Made by a program: the position numbers and the translations under genes
Assembly: GCF_019222765.1 (NCBI RefSeq)
Contig: NZ_CP078145.1
Span: forward strand, 4,278,001-4,342,000
Length of the DNA: 64,000 nucleotides
DNA from: Nocardia iowensis
GTDB lineage: Bacteria; Actinomycetota; Actinomycetes; Mycobacteriales; Mycobacteriaceae
Reading direction: 5' to 3'
Shown here: positions 8,748 to 17,926 of the stretch, piece by piece
Layout: each line of letters starts with the position of its first letter
Position numbering within the stretch: the stretch's first letter is position 1
Notes under the pieces: model-generated
The model's input: the letters and a program-made list of their open reading frames with translations, nothing else
What the model was told of the DNA's origin: nothing
Databases searched by the model: none

Positions 8748-9794
8748 CTAGGTGACCGGGACACGTGCTGGTCCGGTCTGTCTCCGGCGCATCGAACCAT
8801 CGAGAACTCCGGTGTCGCGCAGCTTTTCCAGCCGCGGCAGCCGGGTGAACTTCTGGAAGAAGTCGTCGTAGGTGAGGCCGCGGGCGGTGTATTCCTGGAA
8901 CAGCTCATCCGCTCCGGCCTGCACGGTCCACAGCGCGCGAAACCCGATCGCGGCGCGGGCGGCCGAGAAATCGACCCGGTAGGACCGCGGGTCGGCGCCG
9001 CTCTCGCCGGTGATGTTCAGCCGGGAGCCGGGTACCGCCGCCACCACCGCGCGGGCGATATCGGCGACGGTGAGGTTGTTGGCCTCGGTGCCGATATTGA
9101 AGGCGCGGGAGTGAATCGCCGCGGGCGGAGCCGTGAGGCAGTTGGCGAAGGCCCAGGCGATATCGCGAGCGTGCACCAGTGGCCGCCACGGTGTCCCGTC
9201 GGAGAGCACCTTCACCTCACCGGTCAACGTGGCGTAGCCGACAAGATTGTTCAGCACGATGTCGGCGCGTAACCGTGGTGAGAAGCCGAATGCCGTTGCG
9301 TTGCGCAGGAATACGGGGGAGAAGCCGGAGTCGGCGAGGGCGGCCACGTCGTCCTCGACGCGTACTTTGCTCTCCGCGTACGGGGTGATGGGGCGCAGCG
9401 GCGCGTCCTCGGTGACCAGGTCCGCGCCCGCGGCGCCGTAGACCGAACAGGTGGAGGCATACAGGAATCGCCGCACCCCGGCCTCTTTGGCGAGCCGGGC
9501 CAGCCGGACCGAGGCGTGATGGTTGATGGCATAGGTGATTTCGGGGGCCAGCGCGCCGAGTGGGTCGTTCGACAGCGCGGCGAGATGGATCACCGCGTCG
9601 AAGCCGCGCAAGTGGTCGACGGTGACGTCGCGCAGGTCCATGGTCAGCCCCGGCGGATCGCCGGGCAGGTCGCCGAGCACGCAGTCGGCGAAGAACCCGG
9701 CATCGAGGCCGACGACGTCGTGCGCGTTGGCGCGCAGCACCGGCACCATGACGGTGCCGAGGTACCCCTGATGTCCGGTGAGCAGTACCCGCAT
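8748..9794 (-). CDS. NAD-dependent epimerase/dehydratase (extended SDR) for nucleotide sugars
   Basis: A 348-residue extended short-chain dehydrogenase. The dinucleotide motif is TGHQGYLG at residues 6-13, LAALSNDPLG marks strand four, the catalytic serine lies in ASTCSVYG, and Tyr-x3-Lys is PYAESK. The C-terminal half binds the nucleotide sugar. It could be a 4-epimerase, 4-reductase or dehydratase; sequence alone does not decide. ATG at 9794 has GGAGG 9 bases upstream and lies 2 bases beyond the stop of the PIG-L gene, so it is the last gene of the minus-strand operon that starts at 12503. Confidence 0.85.
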   Translation of the reverse strand: MRVLLTGHQGYLGTVMVPVLRANAHDVVGLDAGFFADCVLGDLPGDPPGLTMDLRDVTVDHLRGFDAVIHLAALSNDPLGALAPEITYAINHHASVRLARLAKEAGVRRFLYASTCSVYGAAGADLVTEDAPLRPITPYAESKVRVEDDVAALADSGFSPVFLRNATAFGFSPRLRADIVLNNLVGYATLTGEVKVLSDGTPWRPLVHARDIAWAFANCLTAPPAAIHSRAFNIGTEANNLTVADIARAVVAAVPGSRLNITGESGADPRSYRVDFSAARAAIGFRALWTVQAGADELFQEYTARGLTYDDFFQKFTRLPRLEKLRDTGVLDGSMRRRQTGPARVPVT

Positions 9795-9796
9795 GG

Positions 9797-10447
9797 CTAC
9801 GAACCTCCGAAATCGATGACAGCCTTGTCGAGCACGAATGCTTCGGCGTGCCCGGTATGACATTGCACGCCGCGCAGCCTGGTCAGCGCGGTGAACGCCT
9901 GCTCGTCGAACCAGTCCCGGTGTGCCTGGGACGGATAGTGCTTCAGCAGCAGCCTCGCCTTCTCCTCGGCGAGTGCCGGAGTGAGCCGATGGAACACGCT
10001 GGGGGCGGGGGTATCGGTCTCCCACTTGAGAATTTCGTAGCCGAGCACCAGGTGATCCCGGAATTCGGTAGTGACCAGCTCGGCGAGCACCCGATGGTCC
10101 TGATGCGCGTCGCCGCGTTGCGGCGCGAAGACGAGGTCGGGCTGGGCGCTACCCCGAAACATGTTGAGTTCGTGCTTGATTCGATCCCAGTGCGCGGGTG
10201 CTCGGCCGTCGGGCAGGTCGAGCACGGTGAGGTCGATCGCCGCGCCGGGGCAGAACGCGTCCAGCGCAAGGGTTTCCTCGTCCGCCCGTGCGGTACCGCC
10301 GCCGGACAGCACCAGGGCGCGCACCCGCAGTCCCGGGTACCCACGAGCGAGCGTCAGGAGTGTGCCGCCCATGCCGATGGCGATGTCGTCGCAGTGCGCG
10401 CCGAGGACGGCGATCTCGGCAACCGCCCCGACGGTCAGCCGGATCAC
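9797..10447 (-). CDS. PIG-L/LmbE-family deacetylase
   Basis: A 216-residue zinc hydrolase of the PIG-L family, which removes N-acetyl or similar acyl groups from amino sugars (MshB, LmbE and GlcNAc-PI de-acetylase are relatives). The metal-binding motifs are visible: AHCDDIAIGMGGTL near the start (the family AHPDD with Pro replaced by Cys) and GDAHQDHRVLAE around residue 100. GTG at 10447 overlaps the TGA of the nucleotidyltransferase by 4 bases (GTGA), so it is coupled to it. In this operon it probably de-N-acetylates an intermediate of the branched sugar, which is inference. Confidence 0.83.
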   Translation of the reverse strand: MIRLTVGAVAEIAVLGAHCDDIAIGMGGTLLTLARGYPGLRVRALVLSGGGTARADEETLALDAFCPGAAIDLTVLDLPDGRAPAHWDRIKHELNMFRGSAQPDLVFAPQRGDAHQDHRVLAELVTTEFRDHLVLGYEILKWETDTPAPSVFHRLTPALAEEKARLLLKHYPSQAHRDWFDEQAFTALTRLRGVQCHTGHAEAFVLDKAVIDFGGS

Positions 10448-11220
10448 GCGTGCTCCCAGACCATCCAGGGCCGGGCGCCCGATTGGTAGCCCGCGTCGAG
10501 TTCGGCCCGCTCCTTGAAGGTATCGGCGGGCTTCCAGAAGCCCAGGTGCTGATAGCCGAACAGCCGTCCCTGCCCGGCCAGCGTGCCGCAGGCGTCCGCG
10601 ACCAGATCGCCGCCCGGCGGCAGCAGGTCGAAGATCTCCTGGCTGAGTACGAAGTAGCCGCCGTTCTCCCACAACGGCATTCGCGATACCGGCATGATCT
10701 CCTTGACCTCGCCGGTCGGCTTCATGTCGACGCAGTGGAACGACGACTGCGGCGGCACCACCATCATCGAGGCCGCGGCGCCGGAAGCGCCGAATTTCTC
10801 GATCATGTGGTCCAGTGGCGCGTCGGTGAGCACGTCGGCGTAGTTGGCGAGAAAGTGCTCGTCGTCGGCGACATATTCGCGCACCCGGCGCAGGCGCTCG
10901 CCGATGGCCGATTCCAGGCCGGTGTCGACGAATGTGATCTTCCAATCGCTGATGTCGGAGCGCAGCATTTCCACCCGGCCGTCCCGGATGACGAAGTCGT
11001 TCGACACCGATTCCTGATAGGTGAGGAAGAAGTTCTTGATGTGCAGGCCGCCGTAGCCGAGGCACAGGATGAATTCCTTGTGCCCGTAGTGCGCGTAGTA
11101 GCGCATCACGTGCCAGAGCAGCGGTCGCGGACCGACCAGTTGCATTGGTTTCGGGATCATGTCATCGGTGCCATCACGCATCCGCATGCCGTACCCGCCA
11201 CAGAACAGCACAACCTTCAT
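10444..11220 (-). CDS. Sugar-1-phosphate nucleotidyltransferase (RfbF/cytidylyltransferase-like)
   Basis: A 258-residue nucleotidyltransferase that activates a hexose-1-phosphate with NTP. The N-terminal signature MKVVLFCGGYGMRMRDGTDD is followed by PKPMQLVGPRPLLWHVMRYY (KP-M/L-v-xxGxxPilwHim), which is closest in pattern to glucose-1-phosphate cytidylyltransferases, as is the late GFWKPADTFKE. NYADVLTD carries the metal-binding aspartate. ATG at 11220 overlaps the methyltransferase stop by ATGA. CDP-sugar chemistry is suggested but not proven; the expected CDP-glucose 4,6-dehydratase is not in the window. Confidence 0.82.
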   Translation of the reverse strand: MKVVLFCGGYGMRMRDGTDDMIPKPMQLVGPRPLLWHVMRYYAHYGHKEFILCLGYGGLHIKNFFLTYQESVSNDFVIRDGRVEMLRSDISDWKITFVDTGLESAIGERLRRVREYVADDEHFLANYADVLTDAPLDHMIEKFGASGAAASMMVVPPQSSFHCVDMKPTGEVKEIMPVSRMPLWENGGYFVLSQEIFDLLPPGGDLVADACGTLAGQGRLFGYQHLGFWKPADTFKERAELDAGYQSGARPWMVWEHA

Positions 11221-12503
11221 CGTGCTCCCCTCCCTGTCATTTCCGAATATCGAGTGCTGTTCACGTCGTTGTGATCGGTGAGATCGGCACGGTGCAGTGC
11301 CGGAAGTGGATAGAACAATTCGCCACCCCACGCGGCGATATGGCGAAGTTGCTCGGTGATCTCGGCTTCGAGATTCCACGGCAGTACCAGCACGACATCG
11401 GGCCGATCCTGGTCGATCCGTTCGGGCGGGTGGATCGGGATCCTGGTACCCGGCGTGAATCGTCCGTGCTTGTACGGATTTCGGTCCACCGTGTATTCGA
11501 GCAGGTCGGTGCGGATGCCGCAGTAGTTGAGCAAGGTGTTGCCCTTGCCCGGCGCGCCGTAGCCGACGACGCGGTTGCCTGCGGCGCGCTGATCGAGCAG
11601 GAATCGCAGCAGGTCGTGCCGGACCGCCTCGGTGCGCGTCCGCAGCTGCGCGTAGCCCTCGGCGCGGTGCAGGCCCGCCTCCTGTTCCAGCCGGAGAACT
11701 TCGGTGACGCGATCGCTCGGCACGGCGCCGACGCGGGCGGGCCTGGCCCACAACCGCAGTGAGCCGCCGTGGGTGTCCAGCAGTTCGACGTCGACGACCG
11801 ACAGGTCCGCCGTCGCCAGTGCCCGCTGGGCGGAGTGCACGGTGTAGTACTGGAAGTGCTCGTGGTAGATCGTGTCGAATTGGCCGAGGCGCAGCAGGTT
11901 CAGCGCGTGGTGCACCTCGATGGACAGCCAGCCGTCATCGGCCATCAGCGTCCGCAGCGCTCTGGTGAAGCCGCGCAGGTCGGGGACGTGGGCGTAGACA
12001 TTGTTGGCCACCACCAGATCCGCCGGTCGCTGTTGTCTGCGGATCTTCGCGGCGGATTCCTCGTCGAGGAAGGTCGTTTCGGTGGGCACTCCGGCCGCAC
12101 GTGCGGCGTTGCCGACGTTCACCGACGGTTCGACGCCGAGGCAGGGGATGCCCGCTGCCACCACGTGCCGCAGCAGGTAGCCGTCGTTGCTGGCCACTTC
12201 GACGACGAACGAGTCGGGGCCGAGGGCGAGCCGGTCGATAGCTCGGGCGACAAAGGTTTGCGCGTGCCGCACCCAGCTGTCGGAGTACGACGAGAAATAC
12301 GCGTACTCGGTGAACGTTTCCGCCGGGGTGATCAACGCCGGAATTTGCAGCAGCAGACACTCCGCGCACAGCCGAAGGTGCAGCGGGTAGGTTGATTCCG
12401 GTAGATCGAGTTCCTCGCGCGCGAGGAACTTCTCGCACGGCGGCGTCGCACCCAAGTCGAGAACGCTCGTCAATCGCTCGGAATCACACAGTCGACATCG
12501 CAC
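11217..12503 (-). CDS. NDP-hexose C-methyltransferase
   Basis: A 428-residue enzyme of the TylC3/NovU/TcaB9 type, which adds a methyl group from SAM to C3 of a 4-keto nucleotide sugar to make a branched sugar. N-terminal zinc cysteines are in RCRLC and LRLCAECLLLQ. The SAM motif is VVEVASNDGYLL, DTIYHEHFQYYTVHSA holds the conserved His/Tyr active-site segment, and GYGAPGKGNTLLNY starts the C-terminal Rossmann domain. The frame is open upstream; GTG at 12503 has AGAAGG 8 bases ahead and places the first zinc cysteine at residue 3, while ATG at 12542 is an alternative. It leads the four-gene operon running to 8748. Confidence 0.88.
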   Translation of the reverse strand: MRCRLCDSERLTSVLDLGATPPCEKFLAREELDLPESTYPLHLRLCAECLLLQIPALITPAETFTEYAYFSSYSDSWVRHAQTFVARAIDRLALGPDSFVVEVASNDGYLLRHVVAAGIPCLGVEPSVNVGNAARAAGVPTETTFLDEESAAKIRRQQRPADLVVANNVYAHVPDLRGFTRALRTLMADDGWLSIEVHHALNLLRLGQFDTIYHEHFQYYTVHSAQRALATADLSVVDVELLDTHGGSLRLWARPARVGAVPSDRVTEVLRLEQEAGLHRAEGYAQLRTRTEAVRHDLLRFLLDQRAAGNRVVGYGAPGKGNTLLNYCGIRTDLLEYTVDRNPYKHGRFTPGTRIPIHPPERIDQDRPDVVLVLPWNLEAEITEQLRHIAAWGGELFYPLPALHRADLTDHNDVNSTRYSEMTGRGAR

Positions 12504-12996
12504 GAAGCCCACCTTCTGCTGAGAGTCGTACCCCCGGCGCATTGCCGGCGCACCCCTGAAGTCGACTCGATGCAGTGAGACGTTACAACGAAAGTGCCGC
12601 GTGTCGCTGGCGAAATCGGCTGGTCGGGAAGTAAATTCCGATAATTCTCCACCGTTTCCGGCAGGTAGCTTACCGGCGGCTATCGGAGGGCTTAGTGGTT
12701 TCCACTCGGGGAGACGAATTCGCCTGACGGTAGCGAAGCCGCGCGACCTGGGCTCATATGGCGATGGACGGGCAAAACATACCGGGGCGGAAAACCGACC
12801 GCCCCCCTGTTGGCTACCGCGTGGAACACTTTGTGGCCCTGGTGATTCGATATGTGAAACGGATTGTGTTCTGTAACAATCTCCTTCTGGCCACCGAATG
12901 AGGGAAAAACCCGGGGTGGCCACCGATGGTGCCGCGGGGACCGATCAGTGCAGATCGGGGGGCTTCTTCTTCTCTCCCACGGGGAGGTGCGTGTTC
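12504..12996. other. Divergent intergenic region, 493 bp
   Basis: This spacer separates the C-methyltransferase operon (-) from the sugar transferase (+). It is visibly more AT-rich than the genes and must hold both promoters. I see no convincing protein-coding frame, and no strong inverted repeat. The last 100 bp before 12997 end with GGGGAGG, the ribosome binding site of the sugar transferase. Confidence 0.5.
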
Positions 12997-14508
12997 ATGA
13001 GCTTCGAGCTCGCCGACAACGACGATCTGGACGTGCGTCGATCGCCGACCATCATGCCGCGCTCGGAGCGTGAACGCTGGCAGGTGGAGTATGTAAAGCG
13101 CTTGGGCGCAACGGATTTAGCGGTGATCGTCGTGGCGATCGCGCTCGCGCAGATCATCCGTTTCGGCGGGCCCGCCGCGCCACCGCTGGCCTGGCATCTG
13201 CCCTACGAAGTGGGCTACACCGTGGTCTCTGGGGCGCTCGCGCTCACCTGGGCCGTCTTCCTCGCCGTCGGCAACACGCGGTCGCCACAGGTGGTCGGCA
13301 GCGGCACCGAGGAGTATCGGCGGTTGGTCGCGGCGACGCTGCGGCTGTTCGGTGTCCTCGCCATTGTCGCGCTGATCTTCCAGATCGAGTTCGCCCGTGG
13401 CTATTTGGCGATCGCACTACCGCTCGGTCTGTTGGGCCTGATGCTGAGCAGGTTGCTGTGGCGGATCCACGCGCGACAACTACGCGCGCGGGGGGAGTAC
13501 CGTACCTCGGTCCTCGTGGTCGGCTGCGCGGAGGCGGCCCAGGCGATGGCGAACGCGTTCGCCCGCGACCCGGCCTCGGGATACCGGGTGGTCGGTGTAT
13601 GTATCCCCAACGGGCTCAACGAGATCACCGAGTACATCCGCGACCCGTCGGGGCACACCTTCTCGGTGGTCGGCAGCGATCGCACGGTGCTCGACGCGGT
13701 CCGCCGCAGCGGCGCGGACACGGTCGCGGTCACCGCGACCGATCACCTCGGGCCGATCGAATTGCGCAGGATGGCTTGGGAACTCGACCCGATCGGGGTG
13801 GAGCTGATCGTCGCGCCCGGCGTGGTCGATATCGCGGGTACCCGGCTGACCAATCGCTTTGTCGCGGGCGTACCGATGCTGCACATCGCCAAACCGCAAT
13901 ACGACCGCGCGAAGTCGACCGGCAAGGCGGTGTTCGACGTGTGCTTCGCGGCCGCGGTACTGGTGGCGATCGCGCCGACCATGCTGGCCATCGCGATGGC
14001 GGTGAAGATGACCAGTCCGGGGCCGGTGTTCTATCTGTCGGAGCGAATCGGCCGGGGCGGTAAGCCGTTCCGGATGATCAAGTTTCGCAGCATGTACGTC
14101 GAGTCGGACGCGAGTGTGGACGCGCTCATCCAGCGCCACGGCGGCAACCCGGTCTTCTTCAAGATCAAGGACGATCCGCGGATCACGCCGATCGGCAAGT
14201 TGCTCCGCAAGTTCAGTCTGGACGAGCTGCCGCAGTTCTTCAACGTGCTGCGCGGCGAGATGAGCGTGGTCGGGCCGCGCCCGCAGGTGCAGCGCGAAGT
14301 GGACAGCTATGACGGCGAGATGCGGCGCAGGCTGCTGGTCAAGCCCGGTGTCACCGGGCTGTGGCAGGTCAGCGGCCGGTCCGACCTGTCGCTGGAAGAT
14401 TCGGTGCGGCTGGATCTTTCCTACGTGGAGAACTGGTCCATGGTGCTGGATCTGCTGCTCATCGCGAAGACGATCGGCGCCGTGACCCGCGGTGCGGGCG
14501 CCTACTGA
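12997..14508 (+). CDS. Polyprenyl-phosphate sugar-1-phosphate transferase (exopolysaccharide initiating transferase)
   Basis: A 503-residue membrane protein of the WbaP/CpsE type that starts glycan assembly by moving a sugar-phosphate from a nucleotide sugar to undecaprenyl/decaprenyl phosphate. Several membrane segments lie in about 35-150, then a CoA-binding-like domain (VLVVGCAEAAQAMANAFA), then the catalytic bacterial sugar transferase domain: one hydrophobic segment, SPGPVFYLSERIGRGGKPF, KFRSMY, DELPQFFNVLRGEMSVVGPRP, and KPGVTGLWQVSGRSD. ATG at 12997 follows GGGGAGG by 9 bases; GTG at 12991 is the alternative. This is the likely first membrane step for the glycan made by the cluster. 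Its stop overlaps the convergent heme oxygenase stop by 7 bases. Confidence 0.9.
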   Translation: MSFELADNDDLDVRRSPTIMPRSERERWQVEYVKRLGATDLAVIVVAIALAQIIRFGGPAAPPLAWHLPYEVGYTVVSGALALTWAVFLAVGNTRSPQVVGSGTEEYRRLVAATLRLFGVLAIVALIFQIEFARGYLAIALPLGLLGLMLSRLLWRIHARQLRARGEYRTSVLVVGCAEAAQAMANAFARDPASGYRVVGVCIPNGLNEITEYIRDPSGHTFSVVGSDRTVLDAVRRSGADTVAVTATDHLGPIELRRMAWELDPIGVELIVAPGVVDIAGTRLTNRFVAGVPMLHIAKPQYDRAKSTGKAVFDVCFAAAVLVAIAPTMLAIAMAVKMTSPGPVFYLSERIGRGGKPFRMIKFRSMYVESDASVDALIQRHGGNPVFFKIKDDPRITPIGKLLRKFSLDELPQFFNVLRGEMSVVGPRPQVQREVDSYDGEMRRRLLVKPGVTGLWQVSGRSDLSLEDSVRLDLSYVENWSMVLDLLLIAKTIGAVTRGAGAY

Positions 14509-15158
14509 GCCGCCGGAAACTCCTCGGCAAGTTCCTCGAACAGCGCGGTGTTCATGGCGAATGCACGCTGTCCTTCGTCGAGGACACGGCGGCGTTCCAG
14601 GTCGTCGAGCGGCAGTTGGTCGAGCAGGCCGCGGTATTCGCGCTTGAACGCGGCCGGATTGCCGACGCCGTCGAAGACGTAGAAGCGGACGCCGTCGCCG
14701 CGATGCGGGAGGTTCCAGAGCTTTTCGGCGGTGCCGCGGATGACCTGGCCACCTGAGAGATCGCCGAGGTAGCGGGTGTAGTGGTGGGCGATGTAGCCGG
14801 CGGGCCAGTCGCGGGCACACTCGTCGATGCGCGCGGCGTAGGCCGCGGTCGCGGGCAGCGGCTCGAGGCCGTCACGCCACTGCGGGCCGATCAGGTGCGC
14901 CAGGTCGCGCTCGAGTTCGGCGGTGCGGGCCAGCTCGGGGCGGATGAACGGCCCGGCGATCGGATTCGCGGCGAGGGTGTCCCAGCGGTCCTCGAGTGCG
15001 CGGTAGATGAACCAGAGCTGACCGGTGTAGCGGTGATACGAGTCGACGCCGAGCGCGCCGCCGAGCATATCGCTCATGAAACGCGAGTTCTCCGCGTCTG
15101 CGTGCTGCTGTTCGGTAGCGCTGCGGATCTGCTTAGAGAACGGTGTTGCCTCCGACAT
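14502..15158 (-). CDS. hmuO: Biliverdin-forming heme oxygenase
   Basis: A 218-residue alpha-helical heme oxygenase that opens heme to biliverdin, CO and ferrous iron, giving access to heme iron. The proximal-histidine helix is seen as TEQQHADAENSRFM (His 19 or so) and the distal helix as YLGDLSGGQVI, the near-invariant glycine-rich kink. AHHYTRYLGD precedes it as expected. Length and motifs match Corynebacterium HmuO. It is a single gene, convergent with the sugar transferase, with no heme transporter next to it. Iron regulation is likely from family knowledge, but I do not see a clear DtxR box. Confidence 0.92.
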   Translation of the reverse strand: MSEATPFSKQIRSATEQQHADAENSRFMSDMLGGALGVDSYHRYTGQLWFIYRALEDRWDTLAANPIAGPFIRPELARTAELERDLAHLIGPQWRDGLEPLPATAAYAARIDECARDWPAGYIAHHYTRYLGDLSGGQVIRGTAEKLWNLPHRGDGVRFYVFDGVGNPAAFKREYRGLLDQLPLDDLERRRVLDEGQRAFAMNTALFEELAEEFPAAQ

Positions 15159-15262
15159 ATCCGAACCACCTCACCCGATCGCCGCAGGCCGCCTTCTGTG
15201 CTGGCAACCCTAACCAGCTGGTTTGACGATACCGGTTCCGGGTGCGCGACGCACGGACCTGC

Positions 15263-16792
15263 TCACTGAATGGGCGGCGGCCTGCGGCGACGGCTGGGCC
15301 GGATCCGGCGCACGATCGGGCGGCGCAGCGAACCGAACCGGCGCAGGATGCGCGGCCGCCGGACGGTCCGGTCGAACCATTCGCCGAGGGTGACACCGGC
15401 GGCCAGCGCGCAGCCGACACCGAATGCCAGCAGCAACTGGTTGGCGCCGAGCACCAGCTCGTCGTTGAGGACCGCGTACAGGCCGCGGTACAGCTTGAGA
15501 CCGGGCAACAGCGGGGTGATGCCCGCGACGGCGACGACCAGCGGGGGAGTCAGCGCGCGCCGCGCCATCAGACCACCGGCCATGCCGATGACGCTGGCGG
15601 CGACGCCCGAGGAGAGCACCGGACCGAACCCGATCTGCTGCACCAGCAGATAGCAGATCGTGCCCGCGGCGCCACTGCCCGCCGCGGCGGCGAGGGCGCG
15701 TTTCTCGGCGTAGCAGGCGAGCGCGAAGGCGAGCGCCGCGACGGCACCGGCCACGATCTGGACCGGCAGGTCGATGATGTCGTTCGACGGTGTCACCAGG
15801 ATCGGCGGCACCGTGGCGTCGAGGAGCCAGCCGATGCGCAGCGCGAGCGCGATGCCCGCGATGATGCCGCCCGTCATCATCATCACCTCGAGCATGCGCG
15901 CCGTCGAGGTGATCGGTGCTCCGGTTATGCCGTCCTGCACCGCGCCGACCAGTTGTAATCCACTGAGCAGCACGGTGATTCCGGCCGCGATGATCAGCGC
16001 CGGATCCACCTCGATGCCGAGCGGGCCTGCCAGGGTGGCGAGCACCACGGCGGGGGTTGCGGCGATCGCACCACCCACCATGTGCTGGAAGAAGAACGGC
16101 AGACCGTAGCGGTTGAGCACGCGGTTGACCCGGTCGATCGCCAGCGTGGTGCCGAAACTGACCGCCGCGACGACGATTCCGCCGCCGAGCAGCGCGGCGA
16201 TCGCGGCCGCCAGCAGCGACCAGCCGAAGGTGGCCGTCCAGCGGTGGTAGGGGTGCGGTGCGGAGGTGATCGCGTCCAGCGCGGCGCGGGCGTCCTCCGG
16301 CGGGACCACCTCGTTGCGGATGCGCCGGGTCAGCCGGTCGACGGCGGCGAGCCGGGTGAAGTCCAGCGACCGGTAGTGCACGATCCGCATGGTGCTGGCC
16401 GGCGGCAGCAGTGGACCCCGGTCGGCCCAGATCCTGATGGCGTCATAGGTCACGTCGATATTGCAGCGAGACAGCCCGTAGGTGGCGGCGATGAATCGGA
16501 CCTGGGTAGTCGTATCGATCACGCCGGTGCCTGAGGCCAACACCACCTCACCGACCCGGACCGCCAGATCCAGCACCTCGGCGACCCGCGCGTCATCGGT
16601 GAGATCGATCGGCTGCAGCGGGGAGGGGGCCGCGACGATCGTGTCCGCGGTCGCGGGCCGATCGGCCACCAGCAGCCCGACCGCCTGGCTCACCACCGGC
16701 ATCCGCCGTCCGCGTCGGAACAGCCGCCGCCGACCGAGGTGATCGACCCGGGTCTCGGTGTTGTCGCCTCCCGGCGGCGTGCCTGAATCCAT
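15263..16792 (-). CDS. thrE: Threonine/serine exporter, ThrE family
   Basis: A 509-residue membrane transporter of the ThrE type, which exports threonine and serine driven by the proton gradient. The soluble N-terminal part (about 50-190) contains the conserved ASGTGVIDTTTQVRFIAATYGL and LPPASTMRIVHYRS. Ten or so hydrophobic segments follow from WTATFGWSLLAAAIAALLGG to ALAAGVTLGEW. Both the ThrE and ThrE_2 modules are present in one chain, as in Corynebacterium glutamicum. A very basic tail ends the protein. ATG at 16792 is used; the longer frame to 16912 adds only a low-complexity stretch. Confidence 0.86.
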   Translation of the reverse strand: MDSGTPPGGDNTETRVDHLGRRRLFRRGRRMPVVSQAVGLLVADRPATADTIVAAPSPLQPIDLTDDARVAEVLDLAVRVGEVVLASGTGVIDTTTQVRFIAATYGLSRCNIDVTYDAIRIWADRGPLLPPASTMRIVHYRSLDFTRLAAVDRLTRRIRNEVVPPEDARAALDAITSAPHPYHRWTATFGWSLLAAAIAALLGGGIVVAAVSFGTTLAIDRVNRVLNRYGLPFFFQHMVGGAIAATPAVVLATLAGPLGIEVDPALIIAAGITVLLSGLQLVGAVQDGITGAPITSTARMLEVMMMTGGIIAGIALALRIGWLLDATVPPILVTPSNDIIDLPVQIVAGAVAALAFALACYAEKRALAAAAGSGAAGTICYLLVQQIGFGPVLSSGVAASVIGMAGGLMARRALTPPLVVAVAGITPLLPGLKLYRGLYAVLNDELVLGANQLLLAFGVGCALAAGVTLGEWFDRTVRRPRILRRFGSLRRPIVRRIRPSRRRRPPPIQ

Positions 16793-16953
16793 GCACGCGA
16801 ACGTAGTCACCTTCTGGCGACCTTCGCATCCGGGCTGGCACACCGGCCCGCGCGGCGCGTGTCGGGGGCCTGGTCGTCCACCCCGACCCGACTCCGGTAT
16901 CGACGTGGCCAAACCTTCGACGCAACCTCAGCTCGCCCGGGTGGCGGTCGGTA

Positions 16954-17730
16954 CTAGCTTCTCAGGCTGGCGACGTCGGTGAAGGCTCCGTCGACAAGTA
17001 GCGGGACTGCGTTGCTTGTGTCGAGTTCGGTGGCTATGGCGACGTCGTCTGAGAATCCACCGGTTGCGAGTTCTCGGCCGGATGCGCAGTTGGCGATCAT
17101 CGTGGGGATGTTGTCGGTGCCGTCGTGGGAAGCCTTGGCGGCGAGGGCTTCCGGGGAGAGGGCGCCGGTTTCGCGGGCTGCCAGGGCGGATGCCACGGCG
17201 CCGGCGCCGAGCCAATCTTCTACTGCGGGGCGCAGAACGTTCTGGCCCGGCCAGTGTTCGCCTGCCGCGATGACGGTGACCGGGTGATCGACGGAGCCCC
17301 AGCCTTGTTGTGCGATCCAGCGAGCCACCGCGGTTGCGTTCCGAAGGCATGCGGCGACTACCGGGACGCCGTTTACAGCGGCCGAGATGGCTGAACCGTT
17401 GGGCGACGGCAACACCAGACGTGGCGTGGCGGGCGCGCGGCGTAGTGCTGCGGGGGACAAGGACCAAGGTTGGTCTGCCGACACCGCTCGGCGGCCGACC
17501 GCCAGCACCGCATCCGCTTCAGCGGCGAACTCGGCGGCCGCTCCGTCGCGCCAGGGATATGGCAGAACTTGCGTTCCGGCGTCGACTGCGACGCTCACCG
17601 ACGTGGTGAAGGACAGAACGTCAACGACGACAACGCAGGCACTGTGCGGCCCAAGTGTTCGCGCGCCTGCCAGCCCCCAGTCGAGTCGTACGCCCCACGA
17701 CCGCTGCCTCGACCAATCGACGTCGGTCAT
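16954..17730 (-). CDS. 2-phosphosulfolactate phosphatase (ComB) family protein
   Basis: A 258-residue member of the ComB family. ComB dephosphorylates 2-phosphosulfolactate in coenzyme M synthesis of archaea, but actinobacteria do not make coenzyme M, so the true substrate here is open. Family signs are VVVVDVLSFTTSVSVAVDAG at residues about 33-52, PSPNGSAIS, and VIAAGEHWPG. ATG at 17730 has AAGGGG 6 bases upstream and gives the expected length. It is divergent from an LLM oxidoreductase gene at 17927 with a 196-bp spacer. Confidence 0.78.
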   Translation of the reverse strand: MTDVDWSRQRSWGVRLDWGLAGARTLGPHSACVVVVDVLSFTTSVSVAVDAGTQVLPYPWRDGAAAEFAAEADAVLAVGRRAVSADQPWSLSPAALRRAPATPRLVLPSPNGSAISAAVNGVPVVAACLRNATAVARWIAQQGWGSVDHPVTVIAAGEHWPGQNVLRPAVEDWLGAGAVASALAARETGALSPEALAAKASHDGTDNIPTMIANCASGRELATGGFSDDVAIATELDTSNAVPLLVDGAFTDVASLRS

Positions 17731-17926
17731 AGTTGCCCCTTCTTCGGAAACGTATCCGGCGTCGACAATAAGGCCGAAACGAGTCGGCAAGGCCACCGGC
17801 GAGGTCGGATACGGCTGGCCCGGCACGGGTCGCGCACCGGGAAAACTCCGTCGTACGCGTGTGAGTACCATTGCCGCTGAGGCTAATTCGGTTGCTCTGC
17901 CCGGCTCGGCGGGGGACTATTTCGGG

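Noticed and set aside
12898..12996. Longer N-terminus for the sugar transferase starting at 12898
   Set aside because: The added part (Cys/Phe/Gly-rich) has no family similarity and ignores the strong ribosome binding site at 12982-12986.
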